Source: a virus. Taken from it: a stretch of 50,429 bases of DNA. The stretch covers positions 1-50,429 of IMG/VR virus record IMGVR_UViG_3300021356_000031, one strand, 5' to 3'. Numbering within the stretch: position 1 is the first letter of the stretch; the number at the start of each line of letters is the position of its first letter. A program made the translations under genes and the position numbers. The notes below the pieces were generated by a model. It had not been told where the DNA came from and searched no databases. It worked only from the letters and a program-made list of their open reading frames with translations. Below, in pieces: positions 17,861-25,332 of this stretch.

Positions 17861-18129
17861 TGACACTCATAAAATTACTTCCTATATTAATACTTCTACA
17901 GGGCTGTACGTGGTACGGAGAGTTTGAACATATATCAAGCGTCCCTAATGGTAGTCCTTTTAATGACCGTTCTGAAACTTCTACAGATATTGTGTGGACA
18001 GGTTTAAAGATAGAGAAAGATACGTGGTACGTAGATGGTGCTTTAGGCTACGAGACATCCTCAGAGTTTGAGGGGCGCAATCCTTACGGTAGAATAAAGA
18101 TAGGTAAGGAACTAAAAACATGGGATTAA
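17860..18129 (+). CDS. Putative lipoprotein (89 aa)
   Basis: The N-terminus MTLIKLLPILILLQGC is a short signal with a plausible lipobox (LLQG|C, Cys16), so the mature protein would start at Cys16 and sit in a membrane as a lipoprotein. The rest is polar and beta-rich (TDIVWTGLKIEKDTWYVDGA, ending LKTWD). Within the lysis-side block it could be an outer-membrane spanin partner or an exclusion lipoprotein, though it lacks the Pro-rich composition of many o-spanins. Confidence 0.6.
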   Translation: MTLIKLLPILILLQGCTWYGEFEHISSVPNGSPFNDRSETSTDIVWTGLKIEKDTWYVDGALGYETSSEFEGRNPYGRIKIGKELKTWD

Positions 18130-18374
18130 AAAAATCACAGAAGTCCCTTAAAGAGTGGACTAAACAGAAATGGGGTACTAAGTCAGGTAAACCATCAACA
18201 CAAGGAGCAAAAGCAACAGGTGAAAGGTATCTCCCGAAGAAGGCTAGAGAGGCTTTATCAGCAGCGGAGTACGCTGCCACTTCCAGAAAGAAAAGAGAAG
18301 ACACCAAGAAGGGAAAGCAGCACTCAAAGCAACCTAAGAAAATAGCTAAGAAGACAGCGAGGCATCGTAAATGA
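18120..18374 (+). CDS. Conserved small basic phage protein (84 aa; DUF5872-like from memory)
   Basis: Pattern LKEWTKQKWGTKSGKPS, then GERYLPKKAREALS, AEYAATSRKKRED and GKQHSKQPKKIAKKT. I recognise this as a highly conserved small protein of many large and marine phages, which I believe is DUF5872. The function is unknown, although the basic, SGKPS-containing N-terminus suggests nucleic-acid binding. Overlaps both neighbours by a few bases. Confidence 0.75.
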   Translation: MGLKKSQKSLKEWTKQKWGTKSGKPSTQGAKATGERYLPKKAREALSAAEYAATSRKKREDTKKGKQHSKQPKKIAKKTARHRK

Positions 18375-18685
18375 GAGAAGAATATAAAAAAGGCGGCAAA
18401 GCTAAAAAGAAAGATCCAAGACTAGCCCGTGCGGGTGTTACTGGATACAACAAGCCTAAAAGAACTCCTAAGCACCCCACAAAGTCTCATGTTGTTGTTG
18501 CAAAACAAGGAGATCAAATTAAAACAATTAGGTTTGGTCAGCAGGGTGTGAGGGGTGCTGGTAAAAATCCTAAAACTGCTAAAGATAAAGCTAGAAAAAA
18601 ATCTTACTATGCTCGCCATAATGCCCAAGATCCTAATCCGTCTAAGCTTTCGGCTCGTTATTGGTCACATCGCGTAAAATGGTAG
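18371..18685 (+). CDS. Conserved small basic phage protein (104 aa)
   Basis: Contains the recognisable pattern KTIRFGQQGVRGAG, NPKTAKDKARKKSYYARH and SKLSARYWSHRVKW. This is common in marine phage genomes next to the WTKQKWGTKSGK family and has unknown function. It starts with a 4-base overlap (ATGA) on the previous gene and overlaps the next small ORF by 7 bases. Confidence 0.7.
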   Translation: MREEYKKGGKAKKKDPRLARAGVTGYNKPKRTPKHPTKSHVVVAKQGDQIKTIRFGQQGVRGAGKNPKTAKDKARKKSYYARHNAQDPNPSKLSARYWSHRVKW

Positions 18686-18888
18686 GCCCTGTATCTCCTG
18701 TATCTAACATGCTGTTAAGCAGCTACGTAGATACCCAAACAAAACATAATGTTGTTACTGATACTACTAATGGTACTAGTAGAATTGACACTACTGTATT
18801 TAGGACTGTGTATTATCAATATGATCACGGGACGATAAGTGTAAAAAATGTTAGCTCATCTTCTCAAAATTTAAATTTATTAGTTTAA
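18679..18888 (+). CDS. Short unknown protein at the end of the late arm (69 aa)
   Basis: I use the ATG at 18679 (MVGPVSPVSNMLLSSYVDTQ), which overlaps the previous stop, rather than an upstream TTG at 18661. The product is Ser/Thr/Val-rich with a VYYQYDHGTISVKN core and looks beta-structured. It is the last rightward gene. Its 3' end overlaps the 3' end of the leftward gene at 18851 by 38 bases. Confidence 0.5.
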   Translation: MVGPVSPVSNMLLSSYVDTQTKHNVVTDTTNGTSRIDTTVFRTVYYQYDHGTISVKNVSSSSQNLNLLV

Positions 18889-19036
18889 GACGTAACCATA
18901 AAGTAAAAAATAATATTATTAGCATTGGCTGTACCGCTACAAATATAATTAAATTAGATAGTTTATATCCCCATCCTGTTATTTCTCCAATAACTATTAA
19001 TATATTAACACAGATATTAAATAAATAATCTATCAT
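18851..19036 (-). CDS. Small two-helix membrane protein (61 aa)
   Basis: The last gene of the leftward arm, coupled to the upstream gene by an ATGA overlap. Two hydrophobic segments (about 5-20, and LIIFVAVQPMLIILFFTLWL at about 28-47) precede a charged tail. I do not recognise a family. Its 3' end overlaps the convergent late gene, so the two arms meet tail to tail. Confidence 0.5.
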   Translation of the reverse strand: MIDYLFNICVNILIVIGEITGWGYKLSNLIIFVAVQPMLIILFFTLWLRLKLINLNFEKMS

Positions 19037-19239
19037 TTTAATGTCTCTAATTCTTCCTCTAATTCTTTGTGTAAATTTTTAAACTTTGGGTCAACCTTGG
19101 TGAGTATTTTTTCTATATAACAAAGATCAGGGCTGCTAAATATTTGCGCTAATTTATTTTGTGGTAATCTAGAATACTCAGTCATCAGAAGACCCTCAGA
19201 GTTAATAAATACTTTAAAACTTACTACGTTCCCCTCCAT
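19033..19239 (-). CDS. Unknown protein after nrdB (68 aa)
   Basis: The frame extends upstream to 19278 inside nrdB. I prefer the ATG at 19239 (MEGNVVSFKVFINSEGLLMT), which lies one base past the nrdB stop. The C-terminus is helical and acidic (HKELEEELETLK). No family recognised. Probably co-translated with nrdB. Confidence 0.5.
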   Translation of the reverse strand: MEGNVVSFKVFINSEGLLMTEYSRLPQNKLAQIFSSPDLCYIEKILTKVDPKFKNLHKELEEELETLK

Positions 19240-19240
19240 G

Positions 19241-20212
19241 TTATGCGACCTTGTTAAAAGAAACTTTACCAACGTCACCCCGTAGTCCAGCCTTCATGTA
19301 GGTGGTAGCTCTACCTTCAAAGAAGTTCTGATGCTCTACACCTAACACATCGTCCAGCCAGTTCAGTGGGTTATCCTTGACATTGTAGTTAGTCTTCAGC
19401 CCTAACTGTAGCAGCCTGCGGTCAGCAATGTACCTGATGTACTGTTGCATCTCCTTCTTGGTCAAGCCCGGTATGTCACCTTGCTCAAACACCAAGTCCA
19501 AGAATCTATCCTCTAGGTCAACCATCTCACGACATGCCTGATATATCTCAGCCTTGAAGTCATCAGTCCACAAGTCTATGTTCTCCTGAATAAACTCCCT
19601 GAATAGCTTTGTCATGGCTTCTACGTGCATGGATTCATCACGTATGCTGTACGTAATAATCTGCCCCATACCCTTCATCTTGCCAAACCGTGGGAAGTTA
19701 AGTAGGATGATAAAGCTAGAAAACAACTGTAAACCTTCAGTAAAACCTGAGTAGATAGCTAGTGCCTTAGCAATGGACTTCTTGTCGCCCTTAGTGACCT
19801 TCACAGCGTTGATGTACTCATGCTTGTCTGCCATAGCCTCATACTCTGCAAACGCCTTATACTCCACCTCTGGCATCCCTACAGTGTCCAGTAGCAGGCT
19901 GTAGGCATGTTGGTGTATGGACTCCATGTTGGCAAAGCTAGACATCATCATACGTGCTTCAGGTTTCTTGAAGATACGCATGTACCTATCGACATACCCA
20001 GCACCTACGTCTACATCGGATTGTGTAAACAGACGGAAGATTTGAGTCAGTAGATTTTTTTCTTCATCAGTCATTGTCTGCCAATCTTTGACATCATTGT
20101 GCAATGGCACATCCTCTGGGAACCAGTGCATCTGATTCTGTTGTGAGTAGTAGTCGAACATCCAAGGATGGTCAAACGGTTTGTAGTAATCTCTAGTGTC
20201 TAATAAGCTCAT
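19241..20212 (-). CDS. nrdB: Class I ribonucleotide reductase, small (beta) subunit
   Basis: The 323-aa ferritin-like radical-generating subunit. Candidate metal ligands are Asp66 or Asp68 (FTQSDVDVG), Glu97 and His100 (FANMESIHQHAY), Glu159 (GFTEG), and Glu193 with His196 (DESMHVEAM). Tyr104 lies seven residues after Glu97, the place of the stable tyrosyl radical (E. coli Tyr122), so this looks like a tyrosyl-radical enzyme. Length is slightly short but normal for phage copies. With nrdA it makes dNTPs for phage replication. It overlaps the MazG-like gene by 4 bases. Confidence 0.93.
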   Translation of the reverse strand: MSLLDTRDYYKPFDHPWMFDYYSQQNQMHWFPEDVPLHNDVKDWQTMTDEEKNLLTQIFRLFTQSDVDVGAGYVDRYMRIFKKPEARMMMSSFANMESIHQHAYSLLLDTVGMPEVEYKAFAEYEAMADKHEYINAVKVTKGDKKSIAKALAIYSGFTEGLQLFSSFIILLNFPRFGKMKGMGQIITYSIRDESMHVEAMTKLFREFIQENIDLWTDDFKAEIYQACREMVDLEDRFLDLVFEQGDIPGLTKKEMQQYIRYIADRRLLQLGLKTNYNVKDNPLNWLDDVLGVEHQNFFEGRATTYMKAGLRGDVGKVSFNKVA

Positions 20213-20514
20213 GCAACATCTCCCTCTTTAATAAAAACACCATGAGTATTCATGTGTCCCTTTCTGTCTTTTATATCGTTGTATGCCACCTTTAAACATT
20301 CCTCAAGTGTCGTATCATTCATAATGGCTAAGGTGTTCAACACTACCAAGCAGTCACCGATGTCATCAGTAACGTCACGTTCCTTGGCTATGTTATCTCC
20401 TAACTCCCCCATCTCTGACACAAGCTTAGCAAATTGAGCAAGGGGTGTACTGTTGTTGATTATACCACGCTCCATAGACCAGAGGCTAATCAGGTGTATA
20501 AGTTCATCGCTCAT
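20209..20514 (-). CDS. MazG-like nucleotide pyrophosphohydrolase (101 aa)
   Basis: An all-alpha NTP pyrophosphohydrolase pattern: KLVSEMGELGDNIAKE (Glu34, Glu37) followed by VTDDIGDCLVVLNTLA (Asp51, Asp54), the usual metal-binding ExxE and DxxD pairs. I start at the ATG at 20514 (MSDELIHL), which overlaps the upstream 55-aa gene. The frame opens at 20541 but that start lies deep in the neighbour. It sits between nrdA and nrdB and probably cleans or tunes nucleotide pools. The exact substrate is not evident. Confidence 0.75.
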   Translation of the reverse strand: MSDELIHLISLWSMERGIINNSTPLAQFAKLVSEMGELGDNIAKERDVTDDIGDCLVVLNTLAIMNDTTLEECLKVAYNDIKDRKGHMNTHGVFIKEGDVA

Positions 20515-20671
20515 TCTTTTTGTTCTCCAAGTATTCTTCAAGTAGTCTAGTCAGTCCTATGTCAAGCAATAGCTGTACTGCTTGAGGGTCTAGGTCTAAC
20601 TCCATCTGAGCAGAACCATCTGCGTTCTCTGTAACTTTTTTGACAACTATTTTAGGAAGGTCATCGCTCAT
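20504..20671 (-). CDS. Small unknown protein in nucleotide block (55 aa)
   Basis: ATG at 20671, stop ending at 20504. The product runs MSDDLPKIVVKKVTENADGS and ends YLENKKNER, an acidic N-terminus with a C-terminal amphipathic helix (AVQLLLDIGLTRLLEEYL). It fills what would otherwise be a 150-bp gap and overlaps both neighbours by 11 bases, the usual packing here. Function unknown. Confidence 0.6.
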   Translation of the reverse strand: MSDDLPKIVVKKVTENADGSAQMELDLDPQAVQLLLDIGLTRLLEEYLENKKNER

Positions 20672-20882
20672 TAGTTTCGTACCCCGTGCTTATCAATGCC
20701 TGTTTAAATACTTCAAGCATATAAATTATATCTTTTAGATCTAATGATCCGCTTGACTTAGCTTTAAGAAGATTTTCATTATCCCAGCCAATAATTAGTA
20801 CTTCATTATATTCGCCTTTACAGTCTTCAAAAATCTCATCAGCCGTTGCTTGGTCAGGAACCATCTTTATAACATTACTCAT
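20661..20882 (-). CDS. Small unknown protein (73 aa)
   Basis: The ATG at 20882 (MSNVIKMVPDQATADEIFED) overlaps the stop of the upstream gene and is preferred over the frame opening at 20903. Mixed alpha/beta composition with a hydrophobic core (NEVLIIGWDNENLL). No family recognised. Confidence 0.55.
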   Translation of the reverse strand: MSNVIKMVPDQATADEIFEDCKGEYNEVLIIGWDNENLLKAKSSGSLDLKDIIYMLEVFKQALISTGYETNER

Positions 20883-21078
20883 TAAAGTGTGTCTCCAAAA
20901 CAATTAACTTGTCTTCTGCTTCAGCAATCTTGCCTACAAGAGCATCCATAGTCTCAACTAGATTACCATGTTCTCCCACGCCAACGGGATTGTCAATATA
21001 GTTCTGAACCTCTGCTTTATAAACTTCTATTTCAGCTTTGTATAAACGCATCATGGCGTTAATCTTGGGGTCTAGCAC
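20875..21078 (-). CDS. Small helical unknown protein (67 aa)
   Basis: A charged helical protein (LYKAEIEVYKAEVQNYI and ALVGKIAEAEDKLIVLE), likely coiled coil. It overlaps both neighbours in the packed block between nrdA and nrdB. Not recognised. Confidence 0.55.
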   Translation of the reverse strand: MLDPKINAMMRLYKAEIEVYKAEVQNYIDNPVGVGEHGNLVETMDALVGKIAEAEDKLIVLETHFNE

Positions 21079-21322
21079 TGTATCCCTCCTCCAGTAGTTC
21101 TTTATATTTGTTTAGGTACTCTTTGTAGCTCAAAGGTGCCTCCTTCTGTTTAATCTTGTCATTCATGTAGCTAGACCACATCTGCATACAGTAGGTACTG
21201 AACATCATAATCTTATCGTCCTGCTCCTTGTAGTACGCTAGGTACTCAGGCCACGTAACGTATTTCTGTAGCTCCTGTATATAGAACTGTGCTCTGTATA
21301 CTGGGTGTTCATCATCCTTCAC
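21059..21322 (-). CDS. Small unknown protein after nrdA (87 aa)
   Basis: Tyr- and Lys-rich helical protein (VYRAQFYIQELQKYVTWPEY, ending SARPQD). It overlaps nrdA by 11 bases and the next gene by 20. No family recognised. Co-transcription with nrdA is inferred from the overlap. Confidence 0.55.
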   Translation of the reverse strand: MKDDEHPVYRAQFYIQELQKYVTWPEYLAYYKEQDDKIMMFSTYCMQMWSSYMNDKIKQKEAPLSYKEYLNKYKELLEEGYSARPQD

Positions 21323-23213
21323 AGCTTAAACATTCTCCGTCTTCGAGGTTGATTCTGGGGATTTTAACATTAACATTCTCTGTATTTCTAGCTGCTGTAG
21401 AGCGCAGGTAATACATAGATTTGAGTTTGTTAGCTCCTGTCCAATGTACATGATTAACATATTCCAGATACTCATCGTGTACCTCCTGTGGGGCAGTAGA
21501 GGGTGGCGGCTCAAAGAACAGGTTTACTGACTGTGCTTGACAGACGTACTTTTGTCTTTGGTAGGCGTGTTCAATAATCCAGATCTGGTTAAGTTCCGGG
21601 GCCGTCTTAAATATGGCCTTCTCTTCTTCCGTGAGCGCCTCCAAGTCTTTAACAGAGCCTTCAGCAGCTGCAATATCTTTCCACGTTTTCTCTGTGTTGA
21701 TACCTTTGGTTTCAAGTAGTTCCTCCAGATACTTATTCTTTACTTTAAAAGATCCTGTTAAAGTTTTGTGCGTAAATACGTTAGCCCTTGTAGGCTCAAT
21801 AGAAGGGCTTGTTCCACCACATATAATACTAGAACTAGCGTTAGGGGCAATAGCAAGCAGATGGGAATTACGCAGGCCACTACGAGCCATGTCAGGAGCC
21901 TCCCCACGCTCTCTAGCCAAACTTCTGGAAGCCATCGTAGCTCTGTCTTTGATCGTTTTAAACGCTCTATTGTTGAAGCTGGAGGCGTACATTCCTTCAA
22001 AAGGGATTCCATTACGTTGAAGGTAACTATGAAAACCCATCGCTCCAAGGCCAATCGCCCGTTCTCTATATGCTGAATAAGCGGCTTTTGTAAACCCTGC
22101 TTTACTTTGTCTAACATAAGAATCAAACTCCTCTGGTTTTGAGTCTCCATGCCACGCATGTTCTCCACCCGTAGCGTTATCAATAAAGTGTTCAATGATG
22201 TTATCTAGCATAGTCACTAGGTCATCAATGAACTGTTCATCGTCCTTCCAATCATCAAAGTATTCTAGGTTAACACTAGACAAGCAACACACTGCTGTAC
22301 GTTGCTCACTGGTCGGTAAGGTAATCTCAGAGCATAAGTTACTCTGGCGTACCTCTAGACCTAGCTCCTTCTGTGAGGCTGGTAGAGCGTCATTGCAGCG
22401 GTCTAGGTTAACAATGTAGGGTTCACCTGTCTCTGCTCTGGTGTGTATTAGCTGCCACCACAAGTCCCTTGCTGATACAGTCTTGACTGCCTGCTTAGAC
22501 TTGGGGTCAACTAAACGCCACTGACCATCAGACATGACGGAGGCCAAGAACTCGTCTGTGATTGTAATACCATTGTGAAGGTTGAGACACTTACGATTAA
22601 GATCACCACCAGTAGTTTTTCGCATAGCGATAAATTCTTCAACCTCTGGATGGCTGATGTCCATGTAAGCTGCATAAGATCCTCTCCTTGTTATGCCTTG
22701 ATTGAAGGCGAGCATTTGACTGTCAACTACGTGCATGAAAGGGATGCTGCCAGTAGACTGACTGCCGTTAGAAGTAGAAACCCCATTGCTTCTAACATCA
22801 CCCCAATATCCACCCAAGCCTCCACCTCCACTCGCCAGCCAAATATTCTCATCATAGTGATCAGATAAACCACGCCTTGAATCAGGAACATAATTAAGAA
22901 AACAGCTAATAGGGAGGCCACGGCTGGTTCCCCCGTTACTAAGTATAGGAGTGCTAAAACCGAACCAACTCTTACTTGCGTAATCGTAAAGTCGCTGTGC
23001 AAGATTGTAGTCAGTGTGTCCTTGATACGTTGCGCCATAGACGGACGCTCTGGCGAATGCTTCTTGGGCATGTGTCTCGTCCTTCCATAAATATCTATCT
23101 TTAATTGTTTCTAAAGAAAAACTATCTAAATTACTTTCTAAATCGTAATCAATCTGAATCCCTAAATAATCCTGCTTCCCAATTTTTGATGTCATACCTA
23201 TCATCCTTTTCAT
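21312..23213 (-). CDS. nrdA: Class I ribonucleotide reductase, large (alpha) subunit
   Basis: A 633-aa catalytic subunit, shorter than the bacterial enzyme because the N-terminal ATP-cone is missing. This suggests no dATP overall inhibition, as is common in phages. Catalytic residues are visible: Cys104 (GLPISCFLN) and Cys310 (AVCCLSSVNL) as the reducing pair, Asn292, Cys294 and Glu296 in SNLCSEITLP as the radical site, Tyr601-Tyr602 in the radical path, and Cys628 and Cys631 (CLSCEG) in the C-terminal tail. It reduces ribonucleotides with NrdB. The start at 23213 overlaps the upstream small gene, as elsewhere here. Confidence 0.95.
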   Translation of the reverse strand: MKRMIGMTSKIGKQDYLGIQIDYDLESNLDSFSLETIKDRYLWKDETHAQEAFARASVYGATYQGHTDYNLAQRLYDYASKSWFGFSTPILSNGGTSRGLPISCFLNYVPDSRRGLSDHYDENIWLASGGGGLGGYWGDVRSNGVSTSNGSQSTGSIPFMHVVDSQMLAFNQGITRRGSYAAYMDISHPEVEEFIAMRKTTGGDLNRKCLNLHNGITITDEFLASVMSDGQWRLVDPKSKQAVKTVSARDLWWQLIHTRAETGEPYIVNLDRCNDALPASQKELGLEVRQSNLCSEITLPTSEQRTAVCCLSSVNLEYFDDWKDDEQFIDDLVTMLDNIIEHFIDNATGGEHAWHGDSKPEEFDSYVRQSKAGFTKAAYSAYRERAIGLGAMGFHSYLQRNGIPFEGMYASSFNNRAFKTIKDRATMASRSLARERGEAPDMARSGLRNSHLLAIAPNASSSIICGGTSPSIEPTRANVFTHKTLTGSFKVKNKYLEELLETKGINTEKTWKDIAAAEGSVKDLEALTEEEKAIFKTAPELNQIWIIEHAYQRQKYVCQAQSVNLFFEPPPSTAPQEVHDEYLEYVNHVHWTGANKLKSMYYLRSTAARNTENVNVKIPRINLEDGECLSCEG

Positions 23214-23334
23214 TCAGCTGCTCTTTTCGATAACCTTTACTTCGAGCTTTATTTTTAGATCTTTTCTTTTTATTAAATTTAGCTACCCGCTCCGCCTTTC
23301 TATCGTAGCTGCTCACTGGGATGCTCCAACTCAT
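23149..23334 (-). CDS. Small basic unknown protein (61 aa)
   Basis: A highly basic N-terminal two-thirds (AERVAKFNKKKRSKNKARSK) and an acidic end (LFRDSD). It overlaps nrdA by 65 bases and the DUF3310 gene by 35. These large overlaps make it less certain than its neighbours, but codon content is similar and it fills the gap upstream of nrdA. Function unknown. Confidence 0.5.
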   Translation of the reverse strand: MSWSIPVSSYDRKAERVAKFNKKKRSKNKARSKGYRKEQLNEKDDRYDIKNWEAGLFRDSD

Positions 23335-23653
23335 AGTTCAGAAGACGATCTTCATACCATCTTGCTTTTCTAAGATCCTCAACAGGTTTTCCTTTATACC
23401 GAAAGCGCCAGCGATACTTTAAAGAATTACCACGTAGATAACCAATGTACTCATCGTGCGTAAGCATACCTTTAATAGCATCAATACACTCCATTCCACT
23501 ATTGTTATAATGCTCTGGTCGGTTAACTACATCGTAGCTCTTAGCCATAGCCTCCTCAGAGAACACTGGATGCTCGTTAAGTGCATCGTCCTCTTCTACT
23601 GTCTTAAATGACATCTTGTTCCACTCCTCTGGTGTTATGTTATCAATGCTCAT
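23300..23653 (-). CDS. DUF3310 protein, related to T7 gp1.7-type nucleotide kinase (117 aa)
   Basis: The C-terminal half is a standard DUF3310 domain: DVVNRPEHYNNSGMECIDAI, then GYLRGNSLKYRWRFRYKGKP, then EDLRKARWYEDRL. The N-terminal 40 residues are acidic and unassigned. In T7 the protein with this domain (gp1.7) has nucleotide kinase activity, so a nucleotide-metabolism role near nrdA is reasonable, but activity cannot be inferred from the domain alone. It overlaps endonuclease I by 4 bases. Confidence 0.8.
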   Translation of the reverse strand: MSIDNITPEEWNKMSFKTVEEDDALNEHPVFSEEAMAKSYDVVNRPEHYNNSGMECIDAIKGMLTHDEYIGYLRGNSLKYRWRFRYKGKPVEDLRKARWYEDRLLNYELEHPSEQLR

Positions 23654-24162
23654 GGCATCTCCACTTTTAATTTATCGTTACGCTTCTTATACTCTTCAGT
23701 TTCTCTAGCTTTAACATCAATCCAATTATCAGGTATGCTGTCTTCACTAAACCATCTGAAACCATTAGTTCCTGCCCACTCAGCGTGAGATCTTTTTGTT
23801 CCGTCTTTACGGCGCTTTGCTCCCGGCATTGGGGCTGAAGGATTGGCAAATAAAAAAACAAGCTCTGTATCTTTAGGTAAAATTTTCTTTACCCAAATAT
23901 ATTTATTATATTCTTGAAAGTCCCAGAACCTACCTTTAGATTCAAGCAATATTTTCTTACCGTCAATCACACGAACAAAGTCTGGTTCATAGGTGTGTTT
24001 AATAATGTAATCAACTTTATCAGTATGGTGGCTCCAATCTTTTAAAATTGACTCATGAAGGACGGCTTCCCAAATAGAATCATATTTGTCACCGTTGGGA
24101 GCTAGAAGTTTGGGAGGGCGGGGTACTCTTTTTTTACGTGCGCCAGATTTAACGTGCGCCAT
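23650..24162 (-). CDS. T7 gp3-like endonuclease I (Holliday junction resolvase, 170 aa)
   Basis: The pattern fits phage endonuclease I: DSIWEAVLHESILKDW, then KHTYEPDFVRVIDG, then ILLESKGRF, then a C-terminal block NGFRWFSEDSIPDNWI. Counting from the ATG at 24162 (MAHVKSGARKK), the metal-binding residues are Glu32, Asp61, Glu74 and Lys76, matching T7 Glu20, Asp55, Glu65 and Lys67. An AAGAAG site supports this start over 24204. The enzyme resolves branched DNA before packaging and helps degrade host DNA. Confidence 0.88.
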   Translation of the reverse strand: MAHVKSGARKKRVPRPPKLLAPNGDKYDSIWEAVLHESILKDWSHHTDKVDYIIKHTYEPDFVRVIDGKKILLESKGRFWDFQEYNKYIWVKKILPKDTELVFLFANPSAPMPGAKRRKDGTKRSHAEWAGTNGFRWFSEDSIPDNWIDVKARETEEYKKRNDKLKVEMP

Positions 24163-24445
24163 GAATATACTTCTTATAATTATTATTAAAGATATTGAAA
24201 TCAATATCGTCTATCTTGTAACCATCCTTAATCATTTTTTTGAGGACAGTCACTACCCACTTCTTTGTGTAGATACTAAGATATAAAGTCTTGTTACTGT
24301 AAATATATTCTTGTTGTGCTAGGAATTGATCTACATTGTTTATATTTATCTTCTCTTTTTCTTCGTCTGGCACAAGCGTATGCAGCCAGCTACAAAGTAT
24401 TTCAAGACTTTTAGATCTAATGCGCTTCATTATTTTACTATTCAA
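24149..24445 (-). CDS. Unknown protein (98 aa), probable TTG start
   Basis: I use the TTG at 24445 because AGAGGAAG lies about 7 bases upstream and it overlaps the previous stop. An ATG at 24430 (MKRIRSKSLEIL) has no ribosome site. The protein is helical and mixed charge, with an Asn/Tyr-rich end (NIFNNNYKKYIHGAR). No family recognised. It overlaps endonuclease I by 14 bases. Confidence 0.55.
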   Translation of the reverse strand: MNSKIMKRIRSKSLEILCSWLHTLVPDEEKEKININNVDQFLAQQEYIYSNKTLYLSIYTKKWVVTVLKKMIKDGYKIDDIDFNIFNNNYKKYIHGAR

Positions 24446-25332
24446 ATAGATACTTCCTCTACTCTAGGTGGCGAAACAACCTTAGTCAAATAGGTAAGAC
24501 CTTTAGAGTATTTAAATACTCGAAGCCCATGACCATTATTGCTATCCGACCAACAATCATATTTATGGGGACAAAAGACGCATTGCCTGCTTAGTTTTTC
24601 ATTCCCTTTTGCGCCTTCAGGTATAGGATTATAACACTTCTCAGGCGGCGTGTCAAGTTTAATAGCTTTCTTTACATTTTTTATTTGACTTTTAATAGTG
24701 GGCTTGTCCATGTCATCTGGTCTAAATAAACAAAGCTCACCATTTTCTTTGTTTATCACAAGAAAGCCGCCAGCATTTGTGCCCTCATGAGCTTCATATC
24801 CAGTGAGTTGAGACAGGTATCCGAAGTCATCCTGTTCTGCTAAAGTTCCCTCTGCAAACTTTTTAAATGCAAAACCTGAAGCAGTTTTTATGTCAACAAC
24901 CTCGCCATCTATTTTGCAGTCCATGTGTCCCGTGATCCCCTCAACAACTACTTCTTTTTGTTCATCTGTTACAGTGTGCCCAGATAGCTTTACTAAAATA
25001 AGTAGTAGTTCTTCTAAGATATGACCGTATAAAAACTTTATTTGAGTAGAGGCAGAGTGAGTCCCTGTAGCCTGCTGGCTCCTCATATCATACCACAACT
25101 GTCGCGCAGGCTTGCCCACGTTACTCATACGGAGGCCCTTAGTTTGCTTTTTTGGTGTGGCCCAGTGAGCCAAAGCAGACTTCATCCTTTCGCCAAAATC
25201 ATAAATTAAATCATCTGATAATTTAATATCTTTGCCTTCAGACAAAACATTTATTGCAGAATAAATATCTTCGATCAAAGTATCTAAGTTTTTAGAAGAG
25301 TTCAAGTTGCACCCCATTAGAAAATAATTCAT
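24442..25332 (-). CDS. PD-(D/E)XK (RecB/Cas4-like) exonuclease with Cys cluster (296 aa)
   Basis: RecB-family nuclease motifs: Glu107/108 (YGHILEELL), Asp138 (GITGHMDCKI), Asp147-Ile-Lys149 (GEVVDIKTAS) and the QxxxY motif at Gln175-Tyr179 (LSQLTGY). Cys233, 251, 254 and 260 (QCVFCPHKYDCW) form a cluster like the Fe-S site of Cas4/AddB nucleases. It probably acts as the phage exonuclease for recombination or host DNA degradation. The start is uncertain: 25332 or ATG 25317, both overlapping the GIY-YIG gene. A perfect consensus promoter lies inside its coding sequence. Confidence 0.8.
   Translation of the reverse strand: MNYFLMGCNLNSSKNLDTLIEDIYSAINVLSEGKDIKLSDDLIYDFGERMKSALAHWATPKKQTKGLRMSNVGKPARQLWYDMRSQQATGTHSASTQIKFLYGHILEELLLILVKLSGHTVTDEQKEVVVEGITGHMDCKIDGEVVDIKTASGFAFKKFAEGTLAEQDDFGYLSQLTGYEAHEGTNAGGFLVINKENGELCLFRPDDMDKPTIKSQIKNVKKAIKLDTPPEKCYNPIPEGAKGNEKLSRQCVFCPHKYDCWSDSNNGHGLRVFKYSKGLTYLTKVVSPPRVEEVSI
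24628..24656 (-). promoter_or_regulatory. Perfect consensus sigma70 promoter inside the nuclease gene
   Basis: Read on the minus strand: TTGACA (24656-24651), 17-bp spacer, TATAAT (24633-24628). It lies in codons for KLDTPPEKCYNP of the nuclease and points to the endonuclease I, DUF3310 and nrd genes, so it could boost nucleotide-metabolism expression. Confidence 0.7.

Noticed and set aside
20538-20568. TTGACA on the minus strand near 20568
   Set aside because: No acceptable -10 box at 16-18 bases; it is coding sequence of the 55-aa gene.
21613-22195. Long ORFs on both strands overlapping nrdA (for example 135 aa plus strand, 145 aa minus strand)
   Set aside because: They lie wholly inside nrdA, whose catalytic residues are all intact, have no ribosome sites and show no recognisable motif; treated as shadows.
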